Positions 1 through 9,352 of a stretch of DNA of 64,000 bases are shown here, in pieces (the stretch's first letter is position 1; every line of letters starts with the position of its first letter). Where the stretch lies: the NCBI GenBank assembly GCA_900319235.1, contig ONNR01000022.1:1-64000 (forward strand). The letters are read 5' to 3'. The notes under the pieces were generated by a model. The model was not told the origin of the DNA, ran no database searches, and saw nothing but the letters and a program-made list of their open reading frames with translations. Both the position numbers and the translations under genes were made by a program. This stretch comes from an uncultured Prevotellaceae bacterium. GTDB taxonomy: Bacteria > Bacteroidota > Bacteroidia > Bacteroidales > UBA3663.

Positions 1-132
1 TTGATAAATGTCGAACGAGAACTGCTGATATGCAGCAGAGCAATCGGCTACCGTTTTTTCTGTGTCGTCGGACAGGTTAGCTCCTATCGCACTGGCAGAA
101 ATAAGGGAAAGAAACAAAAGAACTGGTTTCAT
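1..132 (-). CDS. Secreted protein, N-terminal fragment (runs off left edge)
   Basis: An open frame on the minus strand starts at the ATG at 132-130 and continues past position 1, giving 44 residues. Residues 1-18 form a typical signal peptide: a basic start (MKPV), a hydrophobic stretch rich in Leu/Ile/Ser and an Ala-rich cleavage region (SASAIGA). The mature part begins with an acidic segment (SDDTEKTVADC). A Bacteroidetes-type promoter lies about 45-75 bp upstream (176-207) on the same strand, which supports this start. The protein is exported, but too little is visible to name a family. The start and secretion are fairly certain; the function is unknown. Confidence 0.7.
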   Translation of the reverse strand, partial: MKPVLLFLSLISASAIGANLSDDTEKTVADCSAAYQQFSFDIYQ

Positions 133-175
133 AATGATGTTACAAAAAAGGTTAGACATCTTTACCAAGACGTGG

Positions 176-207
176 CAAAGATACATAATAAATCTGAAAA
201 TAACACA
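176..207 (-). promoter_or_regulatory. Bacteroidetes-type promoter for the left-edge gene
   Basis: Read on the minus strand, TATCTTTG (183-176) is a perfect TAnnTTTG -7 box. A TGTG (207-204), one mismatch from TTTG, lies 20 bp upstream at the -33 position. The spacing is what the Bacteroidetes primary sigma factor uses. Confidence 0.6.
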
Positions 208-458
208 TCTTTTGGTGGAATATTTAAAATAAAGGACACTTTTAACCATTATTTTAGGCAAAATCGTTGATTTTTCATTCCTTTTCAGAGGCAAATTGTC
301 TTCGCGAAATCGATTTCCAAATCAGTTCGTCTCCGTGTCTTGTCTGCAAAATGGATCATTTTTATATTTTATTTTTTATAATTTTATTTTTTTATTTTTC
401 AGAAACGAAATTCTATTCAGGAACACAGCCGAACAATAGACGCAAAATCGCATTAAAT

Positions 459-811
459 ACTCTGTCGGCCGTGAGAGTATTCCATCTTATAGCATCGGGA
501 ACTCTGTCGGCCGTGAGAGTATTCCATCCCTTGGCATTGCGTACTTTGTCGGCCGTCACGATATTTGCGCAAATTGCGGAAGTACTCTGTCGGCTGTCAG
601 AGTATTTCCGCACAAGTTGATGGTACTTTGTCGGCCGTGAGAGTACTCCGCCCCGTAGTATCGGGTACTCTATCGGCCGTGAGAGTATTCCATCCTGCAG
701 CATCGCGTACTCTGTCGGCCGTCACGATACTTGCGCGAAATGAGGAAGCATTCTGTCGGCCGTCAGAGTGCTTGCTCTTACAGCATAATGCATCGTGACG
801 CGCGACAGAGT
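459..811. repeat. Tandem array 1: 41/42-bp units, 166-bp higher-order period
   Basis: Eight copies of a 20-bp imperfect palindrome of the type ACTCTGTCGGCCGTGAGAGT start at 459, 501, 543, 584, 625, 667, 709 and 750, alternately 42 or 41 bp apart. A ninth, degenerate copy at 792-811 is inverted. Each copy has arms ACTCT/AGAGT around a central CGGCCG. Copies 1-4 match copies 5-8 at exactly 166 bp, including the variant half-sites: copies 3 and 7 end in CACGAT. The array therefore seems to have grown by duplication of a four-unit block. No gene is convincing here. It lies between the end of the first polysaccharide utilization locus and the promoter of the left-edge gene. Confidence 0.9.
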
Positions 812-920
812 GCTTGATGACATAGAAGACGATGTATCCGAAATTGTAACCTGCTTTCCGTGCAGTGACGTCCTCTAATCCGAAAGCACAATTCCCCATT
901 TCCAATCGTGGCTTGTCTGC

Positions 921-1436
921 CTACGTTCGTAGGCGTACAACTTTCTGCACGAAATTGTGCACCAATGTTCGTAGATGTACAATATTCCCGAAGAAATTGT
1001 GCGCCTACGTTCGCAGAAGGACATGATCCGATGGCAACATGTCCCCCAACGTTCGTAGAGGGACATCATTCGACAGCAGCATGTCCCCCAACGTTCGTAG
1101 AGGGACATCATCCGATAGCAGCATGTCCCCCAACGTTCGCAGAAGGACATCATCCGATAGCAGCATGTCCCCCAACGTTCGTAGAGGGACATCATCCGAT
1201 GACAGTATGTCCCCCAACGTTCGTAGAGGGACATCATCCGATAGCAACATGTCCCCCAACGTTCGTAGAGGGACATCATTCGATAGCGGTATGTCCCTCA
1301 ACGTTCGCGGAAGGACATAATCCGATGGCGGCATGTCCCTCAACGTTCGCGGAAGGACATAATCCGATGGCGGCACATCCCTCAACGTTCGCGGAAGGAC
1401 ATAATCCGATGGCGGCATGTCCTACGACGTTCGTTT
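921..1436. repeat. Tandem array 2: thirteen 42-bp units without indels
   Basis: The core (A/C)CGTTCGTAG or a close variant starts at 923 and then every 42 bp to 1427: thirteen units with no insertion or deletion. Most units have arms TGTCC and GGACA flanking a central AACGTT, a 26-bp dyad. The first two units differ: they carry GTACAACTTTC and GAAATTGTGC and closely resemble the units of array 3 at 58692-59090. Because 42 is divisible by 3, several frames stay open through the array, for example 908-1438 on the plus strand with a 14-residue repeat. No signal peptide, promoter or start context supports coding. Confidence 0.9.
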
Positions 1437-1591
1437 GAGGATATGGTTCAGCATAATAGCCATCCGGATCCCGATTCTATTATCCCTGGGTTGAGAATTA
1501 GCGTTTCTTTTCGAGTGGTCTTTGACGACAAGAAAAATTTAATTTATTTAAAATTTAATTTGTTTTTTCATTAAATAATTGTCGAGCCAAT

Positions 1592-4381
1592 TCATTCGTA
1601 GATCGCCGTGGCGCCCTGGCGCTTCACTTCGACACGGGACTTGAAGAGGGAGCGGAGCTGGTCGGGGGAAAGCGAGGGACGAGGGGCGAAGGACGAAGAG
1701 GCGGCGTAGGTGCGGAGGCTATAGAGCATCTGCTGGAGTTCGGGACTGTCGGCACCCTTCGAGAGCAGGTCGATGGACGAGAAGAGCAGACGCCCCTCTC
1801 CCACCTTGGCTTCGAACACCGTGCAGAGACGACGGTTGTGCATGAAGTTATCGACACTCTCGACAATGGGCGTAACGGACTGCTGCAGCGAATCGATGTC
1901 GAGCACCGTGCTGCGCTTGGCGAGACGCCACCACTGCCAGCTGCCGAAACTTTCGGTGGGGAACTGTGCAAGGGCAGGATGCGCGGGATTGCAGAGCAAG
2001 CCCATCGTGCCCGCCTGCTTGGGGAAGTGGACGGGACTCCAGAACACCGGCACAAACTTGCCCTCAAGGCCTTCGAGCGAACCGAGCACAGGCGAAAGGA
2101 TGACCGTGCCACCCTTGGCCAAGACGGCTTCGGCTTCCTTCAGACTGGCGGTGACGCACACGTCGTCGTTGACCTCAGGCACGTCGGGATAAACCCAGAG
2201 GGGCCACTCGTTGCACCACTCGCTTTCGCTCACAGCCAGACGCAGGGTGAGCCGGCTTGCGGCCTTGATGTCGGAAAGGCTCAGACGCAGGCTGTCGATG
2301 CGCGAAACGCTGCCATTGGCCACTTCGACCAACGCCTTCGACCCCTGCTGCAGCATATTACCATCGGAGCCGAGCAGCGACCAGTGCAGTTCGCGACCCA
2401 CCAGCGCCTGACCGGAATAGTTGGCCAACTGCAGATCGACGAGCAGAGGTTCGCTGGTGCGATAGACGGCCTTGTCGAAACTGGCAAGCGGAACGACGGG
2501 CGCACAGAACTGACGGAACCACGACGGCTCGACCACGTGCTTCGACTCCCAGAACGCATTGACCAGACCCACGAGGGCCGTGCCCTGGCCGGGGAAGTCC
2601 TGCAGACCAAGCAACTGATAGCCCGAGATGCCGCGCGTCTTCATCGCACGCTCGATCTCCTCCTTATAGAGCAGCGCAGCCAGATGGCCCGATGCCTGGA
2701 GCCAGTCCTCGGCACGGTCGAGCAGGCCTTTCTGCTCGAGGTCGGCACGCACTGCCTTCAGGTTGAGCGGGTCGAGCGAACCCGTGTAGCGGTCGATCTC
2801 CTTGATGTCGGGATAGACCGAATATTGCCCAATCTCGTGGGTGATGATGGGCACCGCGATGCCCTCGGTCGAGGCATTGTAGTTGCGGTTGAAGGCTGGC
2901 GGTTCGGCATCGAAGACACCCTGTCCGCGCACCCATCCGTTGTCGGTCCATTGGGTGACGAAGTACTGGTCCTCGGGCTCGGGATGGCCGCCATGGCCCT
3001 TCTCGAAGGTGAACGAGGTGGTGGTGTAGAGATGGCGCGGATCGCGTACCTTCATCTCGGCGACGAAGGCATTGAGGAAGTCGAAGTCGTACTGCAACTC
3101 GTTGCCCACACTGAGCAGGCAGAGCGACGGATGATTGCCGTAGTTGCGGACGATGCTCTCGTATTCGTGACGCAGGAAGTCGTATACCGTGCTGTCGCTG
3201 CCCAGGTTGGTGGCCCAGATGGGCAACTCCACACCGAGATAGAAGCCCATCTCGTCGGCCACCTCGAAGGCGGCATTGGGCGGACACCACGAATGGAAAC
3301 GCAGATGATTGAGCCCCCATTCCTTAGCCGTCTCGAACACCTTCTGCCAACCTGCCTTGTCGGTGGGCGGACAGCCCGTAAGCGGGAAGATGCAGCATTC
3401 GAGCGCACCGCGCAGGAAGACGGGTTCGCCATTGACGAGCAGTCTGCCATCGCGCGTGCCGACCTGGCGAAGGCCAATGTTGACCATCGTCTCGGTGATG
3501 TCTCCCTTGGTCTCCATACTTGCCCCGACAACAAGCAGATCGGGATGTGCCTCGGACCAGCGCGGGGCGTGGGCGGGCAGATTGCAGCTCAAGGTGAGTG
3601 TGGTGATGCCTGGCTCAAACGTCTCCTGCACGGGCGAGGACGGCCACATCTCGGACCCCTGCCCCTTGGGCGAAGTGATCAGCATCAGATAGGCATCCTG
3701 AAACTCAGAGGTGTGGTTGGTGACAGTGAGCACCACATCGAGACGTCGGAGCGTGGGGTCGGGATAGACCTCCATCCTGTCGATGCTGACTTCGGGCAGG
3801 GCACGCAGCTCCATCTTGCCCAGGATGCCGTTCCACTTGACCTGCGTGGCATCGGTGTAGGAATGGCAGAGTTCATCGACCGAGATGTCGTACTGCTTGC
3901 GGTTATCGACACAAATCTGGATGGTGTGCCGGCCTGCAGCAAGCCCTCGCGGCAAGGCGTAACGATGGGGCGTCGCGAGGCTCTCGTCGGTGAAGTCGAG
4001 TGCCTCGACTGGCTGACCATCAATGAGGACGGTGCTCTTCCAAAGCACACGTTCGAGGACGAGTTCCAACGGCTTGTCGGCCATCTTCTTCTTCACTTCG
4101 AACGAACGGGTGTAATAGGCCTCACCCACGAAACTGTGACGGCGCGTGAGACGCAGGACCTGCGGCTTCTCGAGGCGTGGCTGCAGCGTGTCGGGCGTGC
4201 CGATGCCTGCCATGTCGGTGGTTCCGGGCAACTGGATGGACTGCGGCGCCGCGTCGGGACTATCGAGGCGCACCTCCCACTCTCCACTCAGATCGACGAC
4301 AAAGTCTTCTGGGCGGGTGCAGGAGATGAGGAGGGAGGTGGCGAGGAGGAGCAGCAAAAAGGAAGGGAGTTTCTTGAACAT
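1592..4381 (-). CDS. Glycoside hydrolase family 2 lipoprotein, beta-galactosidase-like
   Basis: This 929-residue lipoprotein has a lipobox ending LLISC (Cys21). It follows the GH2 plan: an N-terminal jelly-roll sugar-binding domain (about residues 30-200), an immunoglobulin-like domain, and a TIM barrel from about 310. The likely acid/base is Glu428 in VGNELQ and the likely nucleophile Glu516 in THEIGQ. The long C-terminal part (about 640-929) is an extra beta-rich region. It is the last gene of the minus-strand operon that starts with a SusE/F-like lipoprotein, SusC and SusD, so it probably trims oligosaccharides at the cell surface or in the periplasm. GH2 membership is secure; the sugar (galactose, glucuronic acid or other) cannot be read from sequence. 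A repeat-filled gap of about 235 bp separates it from the upstream GH2. Confidence 0.9.
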   Translation of the reverse strand: MFKKLPSFLLLLLATSLLISCTRPEDFVVDLSGEWEVRLDSPDAAPQSIQLPGTTDMAGIGTPDTLQPRLEKPQVLRLTRRHSFVGEAYYTRSFEVKKKMADKPLELVLERVLWKSTVLIDGQPVEALDFTDESLATPHRYALPRGLAAGRHTIQICVDNRKQYDISVDELCHSYTDATQVKWNGILGKMELRALPEVSIDRMEVYPDPTLRRLDVVLTVTNHTSEFQDAYLMLITSPKGQGSEMWPSSPVQETFEPGITTLTLSCNLPAHAPRWSEAHPDLLVVGASMETKGDITETMVNIGLRQVGTRDGRLLVNGEPVFLRGALECCIFPLTGCPPTDKAGWQKVFETAKEWGLNHLRFHSWCPPNAAFEVADEMGFYLGVELPIWATNLGSDSTVYDFLRHEYESIVRNYGNHPSLCLLSVGNELQYDFDFLNAFVAEMKVRDPRHLYTTTSFTFEKGHGGHPEPEDQYFVTQWTDNGWVRGQGVFDAEPPAFNRNYNASTEGIAVPIITHEIGQYSVYPDIKEIDRYTGSLDPLNLKAVRADLEQKGLLDRAEDWLQASGHLAALLYKEEIERAMKTRGISGYQLLGLQDFPGQGTALVGLVNAFWESKHVVEPSWFRQFCAPVVPLASFDKAVYRTSEPLLVDLQLANYSGQALVGRELHWSLLGSDGNMLQQGSKALVEVANGSVSRIDSLRLSLSDIKAASRLTLRLAVSESEWCNEWPLWVYPDVPEVNDDVCVTASLKEAEAVLAKGGTVILSPVLGSLEGLEGKFVPVFWSPVHFPKQAGTMGLLCNPAHPALAQFPTESFGSWQWWRLAKRSTVLDIDSLQQSVTPIVESVDNFMHNRRLCTVFEAKVGEGRLLFSSIDLLSKGADSPELQQMLYSLRTYAASSSFAPRPSLSPDQLRSLFKSRVEVKRQGATAIYE

Positions 4382-4387
4382 ATTTTT

Positions 4388-4618
4388 AGGGATTATTAGG
4401 GATATTTGGGGATATTAAGGGATATTTGGGGACGATAGTATCTCTTAATAGGGATATTTAGGGATACTTGGTGATATTTAGGGATATTAAGGGACGTTTC
4501 CTTTGCCTTGTAGAGAATGGGACTCAAAAACATACGTCCCTAAAAATCCCTTAGAATCCCTTAAAATCCCTTAGAATCCTTAAGATGCCCTTAATATCCC
4601 TTATTATCCCTTAATATC
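4388..4618. repeat. Intergenic 10-bp repeats (GGGATATTNN), opposed orientation
   Basis: The gap between two GH2 genes is filled by short repeats. From 4388 to about 4495 the plus strand carries AGGGATATTT/GGGATATTAA units. From about 4545 to 4618 it carries the opposite strand's form (CCCTTAGAAT, CCCTTAATAT) at an almost exact 10-bp period. The two halves could pair as an imperfect long hairpin in the operon transcript. No gene is visible. Confidence 0.8.
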
Positions 4619-7127
4619 ATTCAACTTCAAAACTGACCTCAGCCGATTTGAGCAGCGGGGAAGAGAAGCGGACGGTGACGCGGCCTGTTTCGCCCACACT
4701 GCCCACATAGGCCAGGAGGCGACCCATATAGACACGCTGGAGGTTGTCGCGATAGTTGCCCATATCGCTGTTGTCGGAGCCTTCGAGACCCAGGAGGCGG
4801 GCAGGACCTTCGACCTCGCAGCGTATGTTGTTATCGGCAAGTTTCACCACGATGCCGTTCTCGTCGAGCACTTCGACCGTGATATGCGCCACACGACGGT
4901 CGGCACGGATCACTTCCTTATCGACCGTGGCACGAATCTGATAGGGACGGCCGGAACTGCGGATGACGTAGGATGCCTGCACATTGCCCTGGGCATCGCA
5001 GCCTTCGGCACGAAGTTCGCCGGGAGCATAAGGCACATCCCAGAAGATGATGCCCTCCTCGTCGTCGAAAGGCTTCAGGGCGCCCACCTCGCTGCCATTG
5101 AGGAGGAGACGCGCCTGCGCACAGTTGGTGTAGCAGAACACGCGGATGGTCTTGCCTTCGTCGTAGTTCCAGATGTCGGGAGCATCCTGGGTGAGGAACT
5201 CGCGTGGAGGACGATTGTTGCCCCAGCGGCGAGGCTCACGTTTTTCGAACGTACCGATGTAGCAGACAGGCTGTTCGCACCAAAGGGCAGCACGGAAATA
5301 TCCGCGTGGCTTGGGGAACGAACCGAAGTCGAGCAGACCCGTGTGCAAGCCGCGCGAAGGCCAGCGACCCGACTCGCCCAGGTAGTCGGTGCCCGTCCAG
5401 ATGAACTGTCCGAAGATGAAGTCCTTGTCGCGCACGGCCTTCCAGGCACTGTAGCCCGTGCCGTTCTCCGAACCGTAGATGACACGGTCGGGATAGGTGG
5501 CGTGGTCCTCGTCGTAACGATTCTCGGTGTAGTTGTAGCCCACCACATCGACAGCCTCGGGATATTCGGTCTCGTTGCTCATCACCACACCTGCAAGGGC
5601 ACCGGTGACGGGACGGCTGGTATCGACGCTGCGCACACAGGCGGCGAGGCGCTTGGCAATCTTACCGATACGCTCGGCATTGGGACGCGAAGGATCGTAG
5701 CCACCGAACATCGGCTGGTTGATGGCCGAGTTCTTGCCATCGAGGATGGGATGCGAATAGGGATCGTTGGGATAATCGACCTCATTGCCGATGCTCCAAA
5801 GGAAGATGCTGGGGTGATTGCGGTCGCGGCGCACCATATCGGTCACATCGCGGTCGATCCACTCCTCGAAGAAGTCGTAGGTGCCGTCGAACGATGGCAT
5901 GCCGACGTTCCAGCCCTCGACCCACTTGCGCTTGGGGAATTCCCATTCGTCGGAAGCCTCGTCCATCACAAGCAGACCAAGTTCGTCGCACAGGTCATAG
6001 AGGACGGGTGCCTGCGGATTGTGGGCGCAGCGGATGGCATTCACACCAATCTGCTTGAGGTTCTCGAGGCGGCGACGCCACACATCGTCGGGCACGGCAG
6101 CACCGAGCGTGCCGGCATCGTGATGCAGACAGACGCCCTTGATCTTCATCCAGCGGCCATTGAGCGCGAAGCCCTTGTTGGCATCGAACTGCAGCGAACG
6201 CAGACCAACGTTGATCTCATTGCCGTCGATGGGCTGATTGCCTTTCAGAAGCGTGGTGCGCAGCAGGTAGAGATAGGGATCGTTGAGGTCCCAGCGATGC
6301 GGACGAGTGACATTGAGCGTCAACTTGTTGGCAGCCTTGGCACTAACCATCTTTTGAGCCACCACGTGACCATTGGCATCGAACAGCTGGACGTGCAGCT
6401 TCAGGCCGCTCACACCCTCCGCATTATCGATGGCAACATCGACATCGACCTTGGCCGAAGCATCGGTGAGCTTGGAGCAAACCCAGCCTGTACCCCACTG
6501 GGCAAGGTGCGTCTTCGGTGCTTCAATATACCACACATCGCGATAGATGCCCGAGCCCGTGTACCAGCGGCAATCGGCATAACGGCTATGATCGACACGC
6601 ACGGCGAGGACGTTGTCGCCTGCCTTGAGGTAGGGCGTCATATCGTAGAGGAACGACGCGAAGCCCGAGGGACGATAGCCGAGCAAGTGGCCGTTGAGAT
6701 AGACCGAGGAGCGGTTGTAGATGGCTTCGAAGTAGATGAAGGTGAGGTTCGAAGGGTTCGAAAGGTTCGAAGGGTTCGAAAGGTTCGAAGGGTTCGAGGG
6801 GTTAAGAGGGGTTTGAAGGGTTTGAGGGGTTGCCAAAGCGGGGTCATTTGCAGCGAGGACGAAATGCTTGCGGTACCAGGCGATGCCACCGGGATAGTAG
6901 CCCGTGCAACTGGCAAGGGTGGGCGAAGCCTGTCCTTCGACCGACCAGTCATGCGGCAAGTCGAGATGCCGCCACTTGCTGTCGTCGAAACTGGGATTGA
7001 CTGCCAATGAGTCGTCGCCCAATTGGAAGAGCCAGTCCTGATTGAATTTCACCGCATCGCCAAAGCCGACCTGCGCCGAGGCGGACAGGGCGAAGAGGGA
7101 GATGATTGAGAAAAGAAGTCGTTTCAT
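4617..7127 (-). CDS. Glycoside hydrolase family 2, beta-galactosidase-like, with in-frame 9-bp repeat insert
   Basis: This 836-residue secreted enzyme has signal peptide residues 1-19 (cleavage near ALSASAQ). The GH2 sugar-binding domain (about 25-200) contains the GSGIYRDVWY motif, and the TIM barrel starts near 320. The probable acid/base is Glu449 (SIGNEVDY) and the nucleophile Glu554 (YGSENGTG). The C-terminal region resembles the DUF4982 and Ig-like modules common in Bacteroides GH2 enzymes. Residues 108-128 are an Asn-Pro/Leu-Ser tripeptide run encoded by the 9-bp repeat at 6746-6830. It lies in a loop just before the conserved IYFEAIYNRSSVYLNG strand, where relatives have a short turn. 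The gene sits 18 bp after the GH30 gene and acts with it in the same operon. Family assignment is firm; specificity is not. Confidence 0.92.
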   Translation of the reverse strand: MKRLLFSIISLFALSASAQVGFGDAVKFNQDWLFQLGDDSLAVNPSFDDSKWRHLDLPHDWSVEGQASPTLASCTGYYPGGIAWYRKHFVLAANDPALATPQTLQTPLNPSNPSNLSNPSNLSNPSNLTFIYFEAIYNRSSVYLNGHLLGYRPSGFASFLYDMTPYLKAGDNVLAVRVDHSRYADCRWYTGSGIYRDVWYIEAPKTHLAQWGTGWVCSKLTDASAKVDVDVAIDNAEGVSGLKLHVQLFDANGHVVAQKMVSAKAANKLTLNVTRPHRWDLNDPYLYLLRTTLLKGNQPIDGNEINVGLRSLQFDANKGFALNGRWMKIKGVCLHHDAGTLGAAVPDDVWRRRLENLKQIGVNAIRCAHNPQAPVLYDLCDELGLLVMDEASDEWEFPKRKWVEGWNVGMPSFDGTYDFFEEWIDRDVTDMVRRDRNHPSIFLWSIGNEVDYPNDPYSHPILDGKNSAINQPMFGGYDPSRPNAERIGKIAKRLAACVRSVDTSRPVTGALAGVVMSNETEYPEAVDVVGYNYTENRYDEDHATYPDRVIYGSENGTGYSAWKAVRDKDFIFGQFIWTGTDYLGESGRWPSRGLHTGLLDFGSFPKPRGYFRAALWCEQPVCYIGTFEKREPRRWGNNRPPREFLTQDAPDIWNYDEGKTIRVFCYTNCAQARLLLNGSEVGALKPFDDEEGIIFWDVPYAPGELRAEGCDAQGNVQASYVIRSSGRPYQIRATVDKEVIRADRRVAHITVEVLDENGIVVKLADNNIRCEVEGPARLLGLEGSDNSDMGNYRDNLQRVYMGRLLAYVGSVGETGRVTVRFSSPLLKSAEVSFEVE
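6746..6830. repeat. 9-bp repeat GGTTCGAAG inside a GH2 gene
   Basis: Tandem variants of GGTTCGAAG/GGTTCGAAA, fading into GGGGTTAAGA and GGGTTTGAAG, lie inside the coding sequence. On the coding strand they read as AAC-CCT-TCG and give Asn-Pro-Ser / Asn-Leu-Ser tripeptides without breaking the frame. The same unit occurs in three other genes and in several intergenic gaps of this window. Confidence 0.9.
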
Positions 7128-7145
7128 GGGTTTGAGATTTTTATT

Positions 7146-9272
7146 TTAAAGATCGAAGACGAAGGTGGTGACGCTGCTGCCTTCAAGCTTGAAGACGGTG
7201 GTCGAGGCGTTGAGCGCCTGCTGCTGGAGGTTCTTACGCTGGGTGGTGGTGTAGGACGTCAGCGTGGAGGGAGTGACACCCTTCAACGACAGACGCACCT
7301 CCATCTCGGCAGCATTGAGGTTGCTCATCACCACGACGATGCGCTTGCCATCGGGCGAGATGAAGCCCGTGCCGAAGAACGTGCGGTCATAGTTGGGGAT
7401 ATCGACATCGATGCGCTTGAAGCCCGGACGCACGAAGAGACTGTAGTTGCCGAGAACCCAAAGGGTGGCATCGGCCTTGTAGGTGCCTTCGCCCGAGAGA
7501 TCGACGCTATAGGTGCCGCCCGAAGGCGTGAAGTCGATGAGCATGAATCGGTCGAGCTGGCTCCAACGGCTTACATCCATCGAAGTCCAGAAGCTCCACG
7601 ATGTCATATTGCCCACGGTGAGGTCGTTATAGATGACCTTGTCCATGACGAGGGCGATGTCCATCTCGTTGCTGTTGCCATAGCCGGGGAACTCGCTGTA
7701 TCCGTCGCCCAGCATCGACCATTCGGTCTGCCAGAGCGAGATGCCGTTTTCGACAGCCTTGTCGTAGGCCTGCTGACGCACGTTGCGCATACCGTTCCAG
7801 GTGCCGTCGGTCCAATAGCTGTGGGCGCCATAGACGGGAGCCATATGGCTCAGATTACCCACATAGTTGTCGCTCGAAGCATTGAAGAAAGAATAGATGC
7901 AGTTCGAACTTTCGTTGGGGCTCTTGGTCTTGTAGGCATGTTCCCAATCGCCGGCTTCGCCCAAGAGGATCTTGACATTGGCGAGGCCTTCGCGGTCGAG
8001 TGCGCCATCGAGTTCCTTCGAGAGCTTGGCGATTTCGGCATTGGTCCAACCGGAACCCTCCTGGTCGTGTCCCTCCCAGGCATACTGAGGCTCGTTGACG
8101 GGCGAAATGTGGGTGACAGGATAGCCCCAGGCAATGTACTGGGCAGCGACCTTGGCCATATAGCCGGCAAAGTCGTCGTAGCAGTCGGCCTTGAGGTTGG
8201 TCGAATGTCCGCTGTCGCTGTAGCCCTTGCCGTTGCGCGTGAACTGCACGTTGGGCGAATTGCTGAAGAGGACGACGCTCTCGACGCCATAGTCCTTGGC
8301 CTTGTCGAGGAAGAAGCGCTGGCCTTCGCAACGCGACCAGTCGTACGTAAGGTCGTCGTTGAGGTAACTCTCGCCGCGACGATAGTAGTTGTAGCCATCG
8401 GCTCCGTTCTCGACACCGATGTTGCTGGCGAGGCCCTGTTCGGCAGAACCGCCTCCCAGGTTGCTGCGCCACATCGAAAGGCCGATGCCCTTGGGCTGTC
8501 CGTTGCTTACCTCACGGCTGAAAAGGAGTTCGGCAATGCCATCGCGCTTTCCGGTCCAGTACTTGCCGATGACGGCAGGTGCCCAGCAGTCGGAGGCTGC
8601 AAAGCCTTCCATGGTCTGATAGGTCACCGAAGGATCGACGACACCGGTGAGGACAGCCTGTGCCTGCTTGACCGTGACAGTGGCTGTGAGCTTGCCCAAA
8701 GTATAGGTGAGGGTGGCCGTGCGGGCTGCACCTGTGTTGGCTTCGGCCTTGAAGCCACGCTTGTTCTCGCTCGAAGCTGCCGTCTGGGTGATCCATCCGG
8801 CATCGACGCTGAACTGTGGCACACCGTTGGTAGTAATCGTTATCTCGAAGGTCTGTTCCTGGTCATCGATGCTGATGGTTGTGGGCTCAACCTTCAGCAC
8901 ATCGGCAGCCGACTGGGTGACCTGCACGTTCTTCGACTGACTGCCGCTGATGACGGTGAGGGTGGCTGTGCGTTCGGCCTCGTTGGGGTTGGCCTGCACA
9001 TTCATCGTAAAGGTATAGGCTCCTGCGACAGTGGGGTCGGTGCCACGACTTCCTGTCGTAATCCACGATTCGGAACTGGTGACGGTGGGCACGTGCGACG
9101 ACTGGACGGAGAGCTTCAGCGTACCTCCATCCTGACCGATCGTAGCTGTGGCTGGGCTGACCGTGAGGACATCATCGACCACGGGATCGTCATCACCGCT
9201 GCACGCAGGGCACACAAACGCAACCAATAAGGCAGTTGCAAGGGATGTAAATGAGCGAAAGATTTTCTTCAT
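7146..9272 (-). CDS. Glycoside hydrolase family 30 lipoprotein with two BACON-type domains
   Basis: The start at 9272 is chosen because it begins a lipoprotein signal (MKKIFRSF to CPAC, Cys24 likely lipidated); an in-frame extension upstream has no signal character. The product is 708 residues. Residues about 35-205 form two BACON-like beta-sandwich domains, each with an SVQSS/TITTNG strand followed by a W-I-T motif. From about 215 a GH30 barrel follows, with acid/base Glu394 in SPVNEPQ and nucleophile Glu517 in WQTEWSM, then the GH30 side beta-domain. GH30 members include endo-beta-1,6-galactanases and beta-1,6-glucanases. The two GH2 neighbours favour a galactan, but this is inference. A strong stem-loop (9292-9333) separates it from susD. 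Confidence 0.88.
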   Translation of the reverse strand: MKKIFRSFTSLATALLVAFVCPACSGDDDPVVDDVLTVSPATATIGQDGGTLKLSVQSSHVPTVTSSESWITTGSRGTDPTVAGAYTFTMNVQANPNEAERTATLTVISGSQSKNVQVTQSAADVLKVEPTTISIDDQEQTFEITITTNGVPQFSVDAGWITQTAASSENKRGFKAEANTGAARTATLTYTLGKLTATVTVKQAQAVLTGVVDPSVTYQTMEGFAASDCWAPAVIGKYWTGKRDGIAELLFSREVSNGQPKGIGLSMWRSNLGGGSAEQGLASNIGVENGADGYNYYRRGESYLNDDLTYDWSRCEGQRFFLDKAKDYGVESVVLFSNSPNVQFTRNGKGYSDSGHSTNLKADCYDDFAGYMAKVAAQYIAWGYPVTHISPVNEPQYAWEGHDQEGSGWTNAEIAKLSKELDGALDREGLANVKILLGEAGDWEHAYKTKSPNESSNCIYSFFNASSDNYVGNLSHMAPVYGAHSYWTDGTWNGMRNVRQQAYDKAVENGISLWQTEWSMLGDGYSEFPGYGNSNEMDIALVMDKVIYNDLTVGNMTSWSFWTSMDVSRWSQLDRFMLIDFTPSGGTYSVDLSGEGTYKADATLWVLGNYSLFVRPGFKRIDVDIPNYDRTFFGTGFISPDGKRIVVVMSNLNAAEMEVRLSLKGVTPSTLTSYTTTQRKNLQQQALNASTTVFKLEGSSVTTFVFDL

Positions 9273-9291
9273 GACGGGAAATGAAAAGGAA

Positions 9292-9333
9292 AGCACCGCC
9301 GACGACCGCGATTCTACAGTCGCCCACGGTGCT
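9292..9333 (-). terminator. Stem-loop between susD and GH30 (attenuator-like)
   Basis: In the minus-strand transcript AGCACCG (9333-9327) pairs with CGGTGCT (9298-9292). An inner GCGAC/GTCGT stem extends it, and a T-rich tail (TTTCCTTTTC) follows before the GH30 start codon. It probably reduces transcription of the enzyme genes relative to susCD, or marks an RNA processing site. A similar stem-loop follows the second susD at 36017-36044. Confidence 0.65.
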
Positions 9334-9352
9334 ATTTTATAACACATTCAAA

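Noticed and set aside
921..1436. CRISPR array
   Set aside because: The whole unit repeats without unique spacers of constant length, and no cas genes are near. The same holds for arrays 1 and 3.
908..1438. A 176-residue repetitive protein (14-residue repeat)
   Set aside because: The frame stays open only because the 42-bp unit is a multiple of three; frames on the other strand are open as well. There is no signal, promoter or ribosome-binding context.
1838..4399. Long open frame of about 850 codons opposite the GH2 gene
   Set aside because: It has no start context, domain or signal. Similar antisense frames lie opposite other GH2 and SusC genes (4884-7010, 11204-14023) and follow from codon bias that avoids TTA, CTA and TCA.
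9273..9347. 25-residue N-terminal extension of the GH30 protein
   Set aside because: It would bury the lipoprotein signal and overlaps the intercistronic stem-loop; the ATG at 9272 is preferred.
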